The position numbers and the translations under genes were made by a program. Under the pieces are notes generated by a model. It worked only from the letters and a program-made list of their open reading frames with translations. It did no database searches and had not been told where the DNA came from. 64,000 nucleotides of DNA from an uncultured Bacteroidales bacterium. GTDB lineage: Bacteria > Bacteroidota > Bacteroidia > Bacteroidales > Paludibacteraceae. Shown here piece after piece: positions 53,645 to 63,552 of this stretch. Location of the stretch: the NCBI GenBank assembly GCA_937916355.1, contig CALFTM010000057.1, forward strand, positions 1 through 64,000, given 5' to 3'. How positions within the stretch are numbered: position 1 is the stretch's first letter; every line of letters starts with the position of its first letter.

Positions 53645-53892
53645 TCTATACTTATTTTTCTTTTTACATATTATTTCTCAAATCTCTTATTATCATTCTT
53701 CTCGACACCCACGATTATAGAGACAATTAACAAGTGCGAATTTAATAAAATGTTTGAAGAAGTCGACCTTGGAAGATGAAAAAGATTCTAAAAAATTTGT
53801 GGTCCGTTCGTTTTTATGACAATCCAAAAGCATAACGACAAACAGCACCTACTTCATAAGGAAAAAGGACGGAGCAAAGTTTCGTGTTTACT

Positions 53893-56445
53893 TCACCTGC
53901 GTATGAGGGTAAAATGACCGTAATAAATTTTTGATGTCTCAAGGAGTGTTATCACATACCAATAATCCGTAGAAGGCAATTTCACCCCATTATACGTTCC
54001 ATCCCACCCCTTGTCGTTTTCATACCCGTCATAGGATGCCAGCAATTTTCCATATCGGTCATATATCTCCACCTTCGTATCGGGAAACTTTTCGACACCC
54101 TCAATTTCCCATAAATCATTGATACCATCTTCATTTGGGGAGAAAACAGGAGAAGGTATGAGTGTTACGTCCTCCCCTTCTTCTGGCAAATCCACTTTTG
54201 GATGTTCCTTTTCCGGAACTTTTCCCTGTTCCTCTTCCTGTTCGTCTTCCGGAACGTCCTCTTCTGGTGTTTCTGGCTTCTCCTCTTCTCCAACATCAGG
54301 TTTTTCCATCTCTTTTTCAGTCAAATGTAGGTTCACCACACTATCACACCCCATAACTGTATGATATATAATCTCATAATCATTATTCGCCTCATAAACA
54401 TCACCCTCCAACTCATAGTATCCTCCATGTTCCACCATCACAGTGTCGTAAACCACATAAGATGAATTAACCTCCACTAATACATCAATCGGAGCTATTT
54501 TCTTTCCACCTGCTAAAGTGACAGTTAGAGAGTAGAGACCCGCATCAGAGATTTGTGCGCCTTCGACATGGAATTTGCGCAGATCGCTCGTCTCACCCTT
54601 TGGGGTGCGCCACTGTAACACCGCATCATCTGGAACTCCTAACGCCTCGATTTCAATCACCGCTCCTTCACACACTGGTGAATTATGCTTCAAGGTTACA
54701 GCGACTGGCTCATCGTCTACCACCAAGTGTAATCGGGTGATACTATCACATCCATTTTTAGATTTCGTGGAATAGACATAGTCTCCTGACTCACTATAAA
54801 CCTCTTCGCCCAATTCATACACCTCACCTTTTTGAATGTAAACAGTATCGAAAGCCTCAAGCTGATTAACCACAACATTTAACGGCATAGGCTCGGATTT
54901 CTCCCCATTATTGAACAACGTCAAATAGTAAGTTCCAGAAGCATCACTCGTTACCCCCACTATAGAAGGATTTCGTTCTGTAGAAACAAAACCATTCGGA
55001 CCTTCCCATTGGAAGGTGGCAGACAATGGAGCATTCAACACCCTCAACCGTAAATTATCACCTTCGCAAACAGGAGAATTGGAACTTATATCAACAATTT
55101 GATGACAATCCGTAGTGGCAGAGCCAGAGTACTTATTAAAAGAGATATAACCTCCAGACAAGGTATAATTAGAAATCACGAGAATATACCACTCCCCTTT
55201 CTGGGTTTCTGGAAGATAGCAATATTCTAACGAACTATGAGAATATGAGCAGTCTCTAAGATTACCATAAGGATAGTCCCATTCCGATCTGAAATTTTCT
55301 TTTGTGAAATCCCAATCATCAGAAGGAGCGGCATTCGGCAATTTATCATCATCCAACAACCCCTCCTCACAAACTTTGTTGAGCATCTCTATTTTTGAAT
55401 CTCCATAGAAAGGGCCCCAACAAGCAAAATCAATATCTTCTCCTTCTGAATGGCTGATTTTCAAAGCAAGTTCTCCGCCCTCTTCTATTTGAAACGCATA
55501 CCAAGCAGGATTCACCACCTTCCTCATACATCCTGTAGATCGATATTCGCAAGATTGGTAAACCGTTGCGTTTTCATATATCTCGTCAATTTTTTGTTCG
55601 TACTTCACAGCATAACAATCCAAATAATCACACTCTCCACTCTCACGAAGCAAACTGACTGAGTCTATGAACAAAATATCCTCTATAGAGAAATAGCGGA
55701 ATTTCGATTTTTTTGTCGTTCCACACTCTCCAAAGTTCATCACTGATGTGGACAACTTGTTTGCTCTATAGGTTATTCCTAAAGGATTTTCATCCGTACA
55801 AAACACGGTAACCTCATCAGGGCTACCCCATGGGCAACCATCCTCCGGAGCATCAGGGATAGCTGGCACGTCCTTTATCAAATGCAAGTAAATAATGCTG
55901 TCGCAACCATCTTTAGTTTTCAATTTTTGTTTGAAATCCCCTGCAGAACCATACTTTATGTTTCCAAACTTATAATACTCTCCCGGCTTGATCATTGCAG
56001 TATCATAAACAGAGACCGTCGGATAGACAACCACTTCCAATGCAACAGGGTCGGACGAAATTCCATCATGGGTCATCGTCATGTAATAGGTGCCAGATGC
56101 CAAATTCGTCACATCACTAATTACAGGATTCTTTTCAATTGATTCAAAACCATCCGGACCAGTCCATTGGAACGTAGCATGAACTGGGGCGTTGATTACC
56201 TCAAGCGACAAATCGCCTCCTTCACAAACGGGATCATTGGAAGCAACCTCAATGGTCTCTTCACTTCTTGTCGTGGATGTCGAATAATTTCCAAAAAGCA
56301 TTGTAGGTTGCGCTTTATACGCTGCGTTCAAAGAAGATCTCTTAGAACAGGAAGCCACCACATTTTCGGGAGACATCCATGGACACAAAGCATGAACTCC
56401 ATGTAAAAAAAGAAAACAAAAAACACCAACCAAAAATCTTCTCAT
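53893..56445 (-). CDS. Exported Ig-like protein with T9SS type B (gliding motility) C-terminal domain
   Basis: The 850-residue protein has a signal peptide (MRRFLVGVFCFLFLHGVHA) and three copies of an Ig/PKD-like module built on VCEG followed by ATFQWTGPDGFESIEKNP, each followed by a CDSI-containing strand (SKNGCDSITRLHL, TKDGCDSIIYLHL, MGCDSVVNLHL). A Pro/Glu-rich spacer precedes the CHU_C domain SPVFSPNEDGINDLWEIEGV ending YYGHFTLIRR, a type B T9SS signal. A middle region (about 245-440) is unlike known repeats. An adhesive surface role is inferred. Confidence 0.9.
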   Translation of the reverse strand: MRRFLVGVFCFLFLHGVHALCPWMSPENVVASCSKRSSLNAAYKAQPTMLFGNYSTSTTRSEETIEVASNDPVCEGGDLSLEVINAPVHATFQWTGPDGFESIEKNPVISDVTNLASGTYYMTMTHDGISSDPVALEVVVYPTVSVYDTAMIKPGEYYKFGNIKYGSAGDFKQKLKTKDGCDSIIYLHLIKDVPAIPDAPEDGCPWGSPDEVTVFCTDENPLGITYRANKLSTSVMNFGECGTTKKSKFRYFSIEDILFIDSVSLLRESGECDYLDCYAVKYEQKIDEIYENATVYQSCEYRSTGCMRKVVNPAWYAFQIEEGGELALKISHSEGEDIDFACWGPFYGDSKIEMLNKVCEEGLLDDDKLPNAAPSDDWDFTKENFRSEWDYPYGNLRDCSYSHSSLEYCYLPETQKGEWYILVISNYTLSGGYISFNKYSGSATTDCHQIVDISSNSPVCEGDNLRLRVLNAPLSATFQWEGPNGFVSTERNPSIVGVTSDASGTYYLTLFNNGEKSEPMPLNVVVNQLEAFDTVYIQKGEVYELGEEVYSESGDYVYSTKSKNGCDSITRLHLVVDDEPVAVTLKHNSPVCEGAVIEIEALGVPDDAVLQWRTPKGETSDLRKFHVEGAQISDAGLYSLTVTLAGGKKIAPIDVLVEVNSSYVVYDTVMVEHGGYYELEGDVYEANNDYEIIYHTVMGCDSVVNLHLTEKEMEKPDVGEEEKPETPEEDVPEDEQEEEQGKVPEKEHPKVDLPEEGEDVTLIPSPVFSPNEDGINDLWEIEGVEKFPDTKVEIYDRYGKLLASYDGYENDKGWDGTYNGVKLPSTDYWYVITLLETSKIYYGHFTLIRR

Positions 56446-56517
56446 AAAAAAATTAAAAAAGTTTAGGTATTAGGAGGAAACATCGTATTGCAAAAAAGAA
56501 GAAGAGAGACCCTAAGT

Positions 56518-58758
56518 CTATCTTCCTCCCATATTTAATTCCACACGGTTCACGGAACTTACATTGCTATTCTTCATCAGGTCCATACAAAGATTATTAA
56601 CATCCTCCACATCATGGACATAAAGAGTAACAAACAATTCAAAAATTCCATCTTTGGTATCGACATTCAGTTTACTGATATTGATGGCATGCTCCTCCGT
56701 AATGGTACGAATGATTTCACAAAGAACACCCAATCGGTCTACACCTTTTATCTCGATTGTAGCCGGGAAAGACAACAACTTGTGAGTCTCCCAAACTGCA
56801 GAAATGATACGCTCGCCATAATTGGATTTCAATTTCATTGCCACAGGACACTGTCTTTTATGAACAGAAAGCATTCCATCTTCCTCCATAAATCCCAATA
56901 TGTCATCACCCGGTATCGGCTGGCAACAATCCGCAATCCTATAAGTAAGTCCGGCCTTCTCCTCATCCAATGTAAGAGTCTTCTTCGTATCCACCTTTTT
57001 ATTGCCAAAGAAAGGCAAAGAGGTGCTTTTCCCATCCTTCTTGAATGTAAGATTCCAATACCTCAACCACTTGCTTTGCGTTTTAAAGACTCCATTTGAC
57101 AATTCAGAAAGATTGTAAACAGACTTTCCAATTTTGTAGAACAACTCATCTTTATTGGTTTCCTTAAAATAGTCCATCACCTTTGAAAGACTGTCTGGCG
57201 ACATCTTCTGACCATTTTCTTCCAAATAAACTTTCAGATCATGCTCTCCTTTCGCAGTAAAAGTCTTGAACTCTTTTTTGAAAAGAGATCTAAGTTTTCC
57301 TTTCGCCCTTGCTGTCACCACATAACTGATCCATTCCGGTTCTGGAACTTGTTTTTTAGATGTCAGTATCTCCACCTGATCTCCACTTTTCAACACATAA
57401 CTGAGCGGCACCAATTTATGATTCACCTTTGCACCGATACAATGCATTCCCATATCAGTATGAAGGAAGAAGGCGAAATCCAATGCTGTAGCTCCTTGCG
57501 GAAGTGTTTTGATTTCTCCTGAAGGTGTGAAGACAAAAATTTCAGATGCAAAAAGATTCAACTTGAATGTATCCAAAAAATCAATCGCATTAGGTTCTGG
57601 ATTCTCCAAAAGTTCCTTGATAGTCTGCAACCACTTCTCCAATTCAGAATCATCTTTTTCTCCGGTCTTATATTTCCAATGAGCCGCGAATCCCTTCTCT
57701 GCAATATCGTCCATTCTTCGACTTCTGATTTGCACCTCAATCCACTGTCCATGCGGTCCCATAACGGTCACATGCAACGCCTCATAACCATTCGACTTTG
57801 GTGTACTCACCCAATCTCTTGTACGTTCCGGATGCGGTTTATAGACATCGGTCACTGCAGAATATATTGCCCAACAAGTTGATTTTTCATCTTCCCCCTC
57901 TTTCAGATCAAAAATGATTCTAAGAGCCAACAAATCGTAAACCTCTTCAAAAGGGATGTTTTTTGCTTGCATTTTTTTCCAAATGGAGTAGATAGATTTC
58001 ACACGACCTAAAATTTCAAACTGGCACCCCATGTCCTCCAATTTCCTTCTGATCGGCTGAGCAAAAGAGGTAAATAGGTTCTCCCTCTCCTCCCTATCTT
58101 TTTCTAACAGTTTATGCAACATGTCATACTTTTCAGGGTGTTCATATTTGAAACTCAAATCCTCCAACTCTGTCTTAATGGCATACAAGCCTAAACGGTT
58201 CGCCAACGGAGCGTAAATATATTGAGTTTCCCCTGCAATTTTAAATTGCTTAGCTGGGGGCATAGACTGCAACGTACGCATATTATGGAGGCGGTCTGCA
58301 ATCTTAATCAAGACGACACGAATATCCTCCGACATCGTCAAAAGCAGTTTTCTGAAATTTTCAGCCTGAGCAGATGCCTCTTTTCCAAAGACTCCTCCCG
58401 AAATCTTCGTCAAACCATCAACGATCTGTGCGATTTTTTTTCCGAAGATATTCTCCAAATCCTCCACGGTATATTCAGTATCCTCCACAACATCATGAAG
58501 GAGTGCTGAACAAATGGAGGTAGAACCCATTCCTATCTCTTTGGCAACAATCGTCGCGACAGCGATCGGATGCATGATATAAGGTTCACCAGAACGACGA
58601 CGAACACCTTGGTGCGCATTCGTGGCAAAACGCATCGCCTTCTCGATAATCTCCACTTTTCCACGATGAGAAGATGATAAATAAACCTGAAGCATTTCAT
58701 TATACGCTTTATCTATCATCATTCTTTCTTCTTCAGTATGAAATTGCTGTTCCGCCAT
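56518..58758 (-). CDS. Bifunctional (p)ppGpp synthetase/hydrolase, RelA/SpoT family
   Basis: The 746-residue protein controls the stringent response alarmone. The HD hydrolase domain (about 50-160) has HPIAVATIVAKE and LLHDVVEDTEYT; the synthetase domain (about 240-350) has WVSTPKSNGYEALHVTVMGP; a TGS domain (EIFVFTPSGEIKTLPQGATA) and a C-terminal ACT domain (ATIEIKGVDRLGVLCEIIRT) follow. HD residues are intact, so both activities are likely. It follows the WG-repeat gene on the same strand after a terminator. Confidence 0.96.
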   Translation of the reverse strand: MAEQQFHTEEERMMIDKAYNEMLQVYLSSSHRGKVEIIEKAMRFATNAHQGVRRRSGEPYIMHPIAVATIVAKEIGMGSTSICSALLHDVVEDTEYTVEDLENIFGKKIAQIVDGLTKISGGVFGKEASAQAENFRKLLLTMSEDIRVVLIKIADRLHNMRTLQSMPPAKQFKIAGETQYIYAPLANRLGLYAIKTELEDLSFKYEHPEKYDMLHKLLEKDREERENLFTSFAQPIRRKLEDMGCQFEILGRVKSIYSIWKKMQAKNIPFEEVYDLLALRIIFDLKEGEDEKSTCWAIYSAVTDVYKPHPERTRDWVSTPKSNGYEALHVTVMGPHGQWIEVQIRSRRMDDIAEKGFAAHWKYKTGEKDDSELEKWLQTIKELLENPEPNAIDFLDTFKLNLFASEIFVFTPSGEIKTLPQGATALDFAFFLHTDMGMHCIGAKVNHKLVPLSYVLKSGDQVEILTSKKQVPEPEWISYVVTARAKGKLRSLFKKEFKTFTAKGEHDLKVYLEENGQKMSPDSLSKVMDYFKETNKDELFYKIGKSVYNLSELSNGVFKTQSKWLRYWNLTFKKDGKSTSLPFFGNKKVDTKKTLTLDEEKAGLTYRIADCCQPIPGDDILGFMEEDGMLSVHKRQCPVAMKLKSNYGERIISAVWETHKLLSFPATIEIKGVDRLGVLCEIIRTITEEHAINISKLNVDTKDGIFELFVTLYVHDVEDVNNLCMDLMKNSNVSSVNRVELNMGGR

Positions 58759-58800
58759 TGTAGTCTTATTTTTTTATTTTTTAACAAATACTAAATTAGC

Positions 58801-58835
58801 AGAAAAAAACGAGACGACCAAAGCCGTCTCATTTT
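58801..58835 (-). terminator. Terminator between the WG-repeat gene and relA/spoT
   Basis: GAGACG (58811-58816) and CGTCTC (58825-58830) pair around an 8-base loop, with an A run on one side and T run on the other, so it can act both ways. It lies 50 bases past the WG gene stop. Confidence 0.85.
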
Positions 58836-58883
58836 TCTATCCTAAAATCGACTGTTTTTCTCGATTTTTTTTATTAACAAGGA

Positions 58884-60275
58884 TTAGTAGCTAACCTTAA
58901 TGTATTTTCCGTTAGCCTTAGCCCATGACTCACCGTTTCTATCCAAGTAGACATCCCATCCACCTTTCTTTGCCAAAGCATAACCTTCATTGTTGAAAGA
59001 TGAGATATAGTCATACTCGCACTCTGTGATTGGACCACCAAATTTGTCAATCAAACCAAACTTACCATTCTTCTTTACACAAGCTACACCACCTTGGAAA
59101 TCATTAGCAGCCTCATACTCGAATTGAGTAATAGACTTTCCTTCTTTATCAATGTAGCCGAAAAGAGTCTTTCCATTATCCATTTTCTTGGAAACTGCCA
59201 CCAACCCCTCTTTAAACCAAGAGACTGTAGCAAACTCACAAGGGATCACCTCATTTCCTTCTACATCAATAAATCCATATTTGTAAAATTCATTTTCCAC
59301 TGCAGCAAGTCCCTCGCTAAACGCCTTTGCATCATTATAGATGATGTCATTCATTTTTTCACCCTTTGTATTCACAAAGAACGCTTCATTATCTGCGCTC
59401 TTCACTACAGCATATCCGTAGTTGAAATTACTTGCACTTTGGTAAATCAAAGGAATAATCTCCTTACCCATATCATTGACAAATCCATATTTACCTGCCT
59501 TAGAGACACGAGCCATTCCTTCAACGAAATCTGAACCGTAATCATACTTAGCCTTTACTACCAAGTCTCCCGCCTTATTAACGTATCCATATTTATTTTT
59601 ACGCAAGACACGAACCGGAGCAGGCCACTTCTTCTTCATTTCTGATTTCGCTTGTTCTACATAAAAACCAGAAGGATTATCGTAGATAAACTGTTGGTAT
59701 GCCTCTTTAGTGTTTTTTGCCTGAACAGCTTTAAACTTCGTCAACTCCTCCTCCTTCAAAAGTTTTTGAGCCTCAATATCTTTTGCGCGTCTTTCTGCAG
59801 CCTGCTTCATCACCTCAGCACGATTCTTTGCGGCGATTTTTTCAGCCTCTTCTTTTGCAGCAGCAGCTTCCCTTTCAGCGAGAGCTTTCTCGTATCTGAT
59901 TTTATTCAAAGAGTCCAAACGGATAGAGACCTCCTCATTGATGGTATTCATTAGCGCATACCCTTCATCCTTCACCAAAGGAGATGCAAAATAGTTTTTA
60001 CATGCCTTTTGAGTCTCTACATCATTTCCTAAAGCGTATTGAGCACGGGCACGAAGATAATTGATACGAGCATTACTCTCCTTCAACTTCGCCTCTGCCA
60101 TATTCAAAAGTTTCACAACATCTTCGTACGACTTTTGGTCAAACTTGTTCAATGCTTGGTAATACAATTCTCTCGCCTGCATATCTGCTGGAGAAACCTC
60201 TGTCTGAGCATACGCCTCAGCACCAACCAACAAAGAACCACATGCGAACAATGCATATAATATATTTTTCTTCAT
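58884..60275 (-). CDS. Exported WG-repeat protein
   Basis: The 463-residue protein has a signal peptide (NILYALFACGSLLVGAEAYA), a helical TPR-like region, a coiled coil rich in Ala, Glu and Lys (about 125-190) and seven or more WG-type repeats of the form KYGFVNDMGKEIIPLIYQSA, each with a Gly-Phe/Tyr pair. WG repeats form beta propeller-like scaffolds. It follows the FGE-like gene by 53 bases on the same strand, so the two are likely cotranscribed and may act together at the outer membrane. Confidence 0.9.
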   Translation of the reverse strand: MKKNILYALFACGSLLVGAEAYAQTEVSPADMQARELYYQALNKFDQKSYEDVVKLLNMAEAKLKESNARINYLRARAQYALGNDVETQKACKNYFASPLVKDEGYALMNTINEEVSIRLDSLNKIRYEKALAEREAAAAKEEAEKIAAKNRAEVMKQAAERRAKDIEAQKLLKEEELTKFKAVQAKNTKEAYQQFIYDNPSGFYVEQAKSEMKKKWPAPVRVLRKNKYGYVNKAGDLVVKAKYDYGSDFVEGMARVSKAGKYGFVNDMGKEIIPLIYQSASNFNYGYAVVKSADNEAFFVNTKGEKMNDIIYNDAKAFSEGLAAVENEFYKYGFIDVEGNEVIPCEFATVSWFKEGLVAVSKKMDNGKTLFGYIDKEGKSITQFEYEAANDFQGGVACVKKNGKFGLIDKFGGPITECEYDYISSFNNEGYALAKKGGWDVYLDRNGESWAKANGKYIKVSY

Positions 60276-60328
60276 TTTCTTTTGAATTGATATTTTACTT
60301 TTTATTCTACAATTTCTCGTTTCAGATT

Positions 60329-61909
60329 TTACTCGTCTTGTACAAGACGGAATCCAACACTATTGCTCTTGTGTTTAACAGGAACTTTCTCAGAAGAAGA
60401 AATCACACAATTAGAAGCATCATCCGACCAAGAACCTCCCTTGATGAAACGGGTCACTTTGTCATATTGGTCAACTACCCACTCACTGACATTTCCTGTC
60501 ATATCATAAAGTCCCAACTCATTTGGTGTCTTGGTGGCAACTTCGTGAGTACGTTCGCCTGAGTTGTAAGCGCACCAAGATACCTCATTAAGATTGTTTC
60601 CTCCTGCATATTCTGTAGAGACACCTTTCGCACCTCCCTTAGCTGCATATTCCCACTCTTCCATACGAGGCAAACGGTAATTCATACCAGTCTCCTTGTT
60701 CAAAGCCTTGATATAAGCTTGAGCATCTTCCCAAGAAACATTCTCCACTGGATAATTACGTCCTTTGAAAGAAGAAGGGCGAGTTCCCATCACACGAGAC
60801 CATTGCGCTTGCGTAATCTCTGTTTTGCTCATATAGAAAGATTTCATTCCATTCTTTCCTTCTACATACACAAGCTCCAAATCACCCACGTTTCTGTTCG
60901 CCTTATACTCTTTATATTTTTTTATCTTCTCAATACGAGCTGCCGGGTAAACCATATCAGGAGCCGCATTCATCGCTACACGATAATAAGAGGCAGCCTC
61001 ATCCCATTTTTGCTCTCCATAAAGGCGGTCGCCCTCCTTGATAGCATCCATCCAAATGTCTACCGGACGAACTGTAGTATTCCAGAACATTTTGCTATTG
61101 ATTCCAATTGCTGGAGCATACTTACGATCTTTAAAATATTCATCGTAACCTTTTTGCTCATTTCCTGCCAAATAATTTTTAGTCAACAGTTCTCTACGGT
61201 TCAACTCGTCAACAATGTAGTCGTAGTTAGCGTCATTCCACTTAAACGTAGCGGTAACATTCACGATCTCAATTTTGCTGGCGTTCTTAAAGACTTTACG
61301 CAAACGGAATGGGAATCCTTTTTGAGACTTATCCATCTTTCCGATAGTCAATCGGTCTGCCTCAAACGCCTTTTCCAATGAAGCATCTGGAATCACAACT
61401 CCCGGCTTCTCCTTTGTCTGTTTACCTAACACAACATCAGAGAATGACTCTCTCCATGACAATTTCACTGGAGCAACCGGTGCAACCGATGAACCTGCCT
61501 TTTCAACATAAGGAACTGTAATGGAAGTCTTTGTAGAAGCTATATAGCAATTTGATTGTTCAGAGAACAACAAGATAGTGTAAGTAAAAACAGCAGAATC
61601 CGGCACCATCAAATCGAAACGCATCTTCAAATCAGGATGCTTACTCAACTTCGCATAATTCACACTTTTCTTGTTGACAGTAAACGAGTTGTTTCTCGTC
61701 CACGTTACATTTGCGGAGCAGGTTGGTTCTCCCATAACCATTTTGTAGTTGTAGTCCAACTTGTACTCATCCATCAAATAAACATTTTTTCCGGAAGCGT
61801 ACTTAACCTTTCCGTTGTATGAACCAGACAAGTCAACAAACTGACCTTGTCCGAACAACGCAGATACCGAAAGGATTGCGGCAAAGACCGCTAAATAAAC
61901 TCTTTTCAT
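60329..61909 (-). CDS. Exported protein with SUMF1/FGE-sulfatase domain
   Basis: The 526-residue protein has a signal peptide (KRVYLAVFAAILSVSALFGQ) and, in the C-terminal 170 residues, the SUMF1 fold: FYMSKTEITQAQWSRVMGTR, PVENVSWEDAQAYIKALNKE, YRLPRMEEWEYAAKGG, LYDMTGNVSEWV and SVGFRLV. GldK of the T9SS/gliding machinery also has this fold, but this protein lacks GldK's lipobox and has a long unrelated N-terminal region (about 25-330), so GldK identity is not claimed. Catalytic cysteines of true FGE are not visible in the expected place. Confidence 0.87.
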   Translation of the reverse strand: MKRVYLAVFAAILSVSALFGQGQFVDLSGSYNGKVKYASGKNVYLMDEYKLDYNYKMVMGEPTCSANVTWTRNNSFTVNKKSVNYAKLSKHPDLKMRFDLMVPDSAVFTYTILLFSEQSNCYIASTKTSITVPYVEKAGSSVAPVAPVKLSWRESFSDVVLGKQTKEKPGVVIPDASLEKAFEADRLTIGKMDKSQKGFPFRLRKVFKNASKIEIVNVTATFKWNDANYDYIVDELNRRELLTKNYLAGNEQKGYDEYFKDRKYAPAIGINSKMFWNTTVRPVDIWMDAIKEGDRLYGEQKWDEAASYYRVAMNAAPDMVYPAARIEKIKKYKEYKANRNVGDLELVYVEGKNGMKSFYMSKTEITQAQWSRVMGTRPSSFKGRNYPVENVSWEDAQAYIKALNKETGMNYRLPRMEEWEYAAKGGAKGVSTEYAGGNNLNEVSWCAYNSGERTHEVATKTPNELGLYDMTGNVSEWVVDQYDKVTRFIKGGSWSDDASNCVISSSEKVPVKHKSNSVGFRLVQDE

Positions 61910-61965
61910 GAATCTCTCGAATTTTTTATTCTAAAACTTTTTTTATTTCTATTTTGAAAAACGCA

Positions 61966-61973
61966 CAAATATA
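61966..61973 (-). promoter_or_regulatory. -7 element for the SUMF1 / WG-repeat operon
   Basis: The minus strand reads TATATTTG, matching TAnnTTTG, 57 bases before the start codon. A minus-strand TTTG at 61988-61991 is nearer than usual for a -33 box. Confidence 0.5.
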
Positions 61974-62100
61974 GTAAAAATCCTCGACAAAGAAGAGTAC
62001 AAAAGGAAAAATAAAGGAGAAAAAAGCAAAAAAATGCACCTCTCCTATACATTGTTAATAAAAAAGCGTCCCTTTTCTGTTTTTTTTAGTTATGAATCAA

Positions 62101-62108
62101 TAGATTTG
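62101..62108 (+). promoter_or_regulatory. -7 element for the TPR gene
   Basis: TAGATTTG matches TAnnTTTG and lies inside the longest open frame, arguing that translation begins downstream at 62115 or 62127. Confidence 0.45.
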
Positions 62109-62114
62109 CAAAAA

Positions 62115-63542
62115 ATGTATTTGCTTATGAGATTTGACGAATCTGCGTATCTTGAATCTGAAGAGGAGTTGCGATTGATTGACGACTTCATCCGCATGGT
62201 AGACGGGAAAGGAACACACACGCCATCTTTTGACTATGACGAGGATGACCTCATATTTCTTTTCGACCACTTTATTAGTGAAGACAACTATCTTCGCTGC
62301 GAACAGGTCTTGCAGATGGGGGAAACAAAACACCCATTTTCTCCGGACATCATGGATTGCCGGGCACGCCTCTTTGCGTCTCAGGGAAACTTAGACAAGG
62401 CCTTTGACATCATCAACAAGGCTCTTGCATTAGATGAAGGCAATGTAGATTTAATGCTGACGAAAGGCAAACTGCTTCTTAATTTAAAAAAGGATGCGGA
62501 GGCCGACGAAATCTTCAGACAACTGAATGACCCAGAAGACCCATTTCTCTACGGCACATTGGTAGACATCGGAACAGCATACCGTAGCATGGAGAGGTAT
62601 GACCTCGCCATACACTACCTTGAGCAAGCGTCCCGATACACCAACGAAAGGGGGGACAACGAGGAGGCTCTTTTTGAACTGGGGATTGTCTACGAAAAGT
62701 CAGGCAATAAAGAGAAGGCGGAAATGTGCTACGAAAAAGTGCTGGACTTCAACCCCTACTCAAAACAGACATGGATGGCGTTGGGCTATCTCCACTTTTT
62801 TGGAGGGAAATATTCTAAATCGGCGGAAGCGTTCGACTATGCTTACACCATCGACCCTCAAGACACCTCCAGCCTATGGTTAAAGGCAAACAGCCTCTTT
62901 TCTGACATGAAATACAAAGAGGCGATTCCACTTTTTGAGGAGTACACAGACCTCACAGGAGAAACAGCAGAATGTTATAATTTCATAGCGGATTGCTACA
63001 TGTCTCTACAGCAGATGGAGCAAGCGAAAGAGATGTTTGAACGTGCGCTACGTATAGATCCAGACAATCTAAGCACAAAATTTTGCCTATGTGAATTGGC
63101 ACTTCAGCAGAAGAATCCCAAAGAGGCTCAGAAATGGTGCGACCAACTGCTGGCAAAAGACCCTAACAACTCCGAACACCACCGATTGCAAGCTGCCATC
63201 TTATATTTGTCTGGTCAATATGAAGAGGCGAAAGAGTATATGCTTCGGGCGCTTGAAATAGACCCGAACAACAAGTATGCGCTATACACTCTCGCAACAG
63301 AATGCTTCGAGATACAGGAGTACGTCGAAGCACTCTCCTACCTCAGACGCGTTGAAGAGATTGACGAAAACACAGAAAACCTCACTCTTCTATTCGCCAT
63401 GACTCACTATGCGTTAGGGGACAAAAAATTAGCATTGTCCTATATCGCAAAAACAGAGAATTGGCATGAAACTAAACAGGCAATCTTTTTGGAATTTTTC
63501 CCAGATGTTAAAGATGACCCTGACATGCAAGATTTTTTTTAA
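62115..63542 (+). CDS. Cytoplasmic TPR-repeat protein
   Basis: The 475-residue protein is a run of about ten TPR motifs (LASQGNLDKAF-like ARLFASQGNLDKAFDIINKA, TAYRSMERYDLAIHYLEQAS, YLSGQYEEAKEYMLRALEID). No signal peptide is present. The frame is open upstream to 62034 but that part overlaps a promoter-like element; ATG at 62115 or 62127 are the best starts. It is 10 bases from the following lipoprotein gene, suggesting cotranscription. It probably scaffolds an unidentified complex. Confidence 0.87.
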   Translation: MYLLMRFDESAYLESEEELRLIDDFIRMVDGKGTHTPSFDYDEDDLIFLFDHFISEDNYLRCEQVLQMGETKHPFSPDIMDCRARLFASQGNLDKAFDIINKALALDEGNVDLMLTKGKLLLNLKKDAEADEIFRQLNDPEDPFLYGTLVDIGTAYRSMERYDLAIHYLEQASRYTNERGDNEEALFELGIVYEKSGNKEKAEMCYEKVLDFNPYSKQTWMALGYLHFFGGKYSKSAEAFDYAYTIDPQDTSSLWLKANSLFSDMKYKEAIPLFEEYTDLTGETAECYNFIADCYMSLQQMEQAKEMFERALRIDPDNLSTKFCLCELALQQKNPKEAQKWCDQLLAKDPNNSEHHRLQAAILYLSGQYEEAKEYMLRALEIDPNNKYALYTLATECFEIQEYVEALSYLRRVEEIDENTENLTLLFAMTHYALGDKKLALSYIAKTENWHETKQAIFLEFFPDVKDDPDMQDFF

Positions 63543-63552
63543 AAATATTTTC

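Noticed and set aside
53776..53835. 19-codon frame starting MKKILKNLW in the gap before the M16 gene
   Set aside because: Too short, no promoter and no recognisable family; left as intergenic.
60329..61909. GldK call for the SUMF1 protein
   Set aside because: No lipobox, different N-terminal region, and gldL/M/N are not adjacent.
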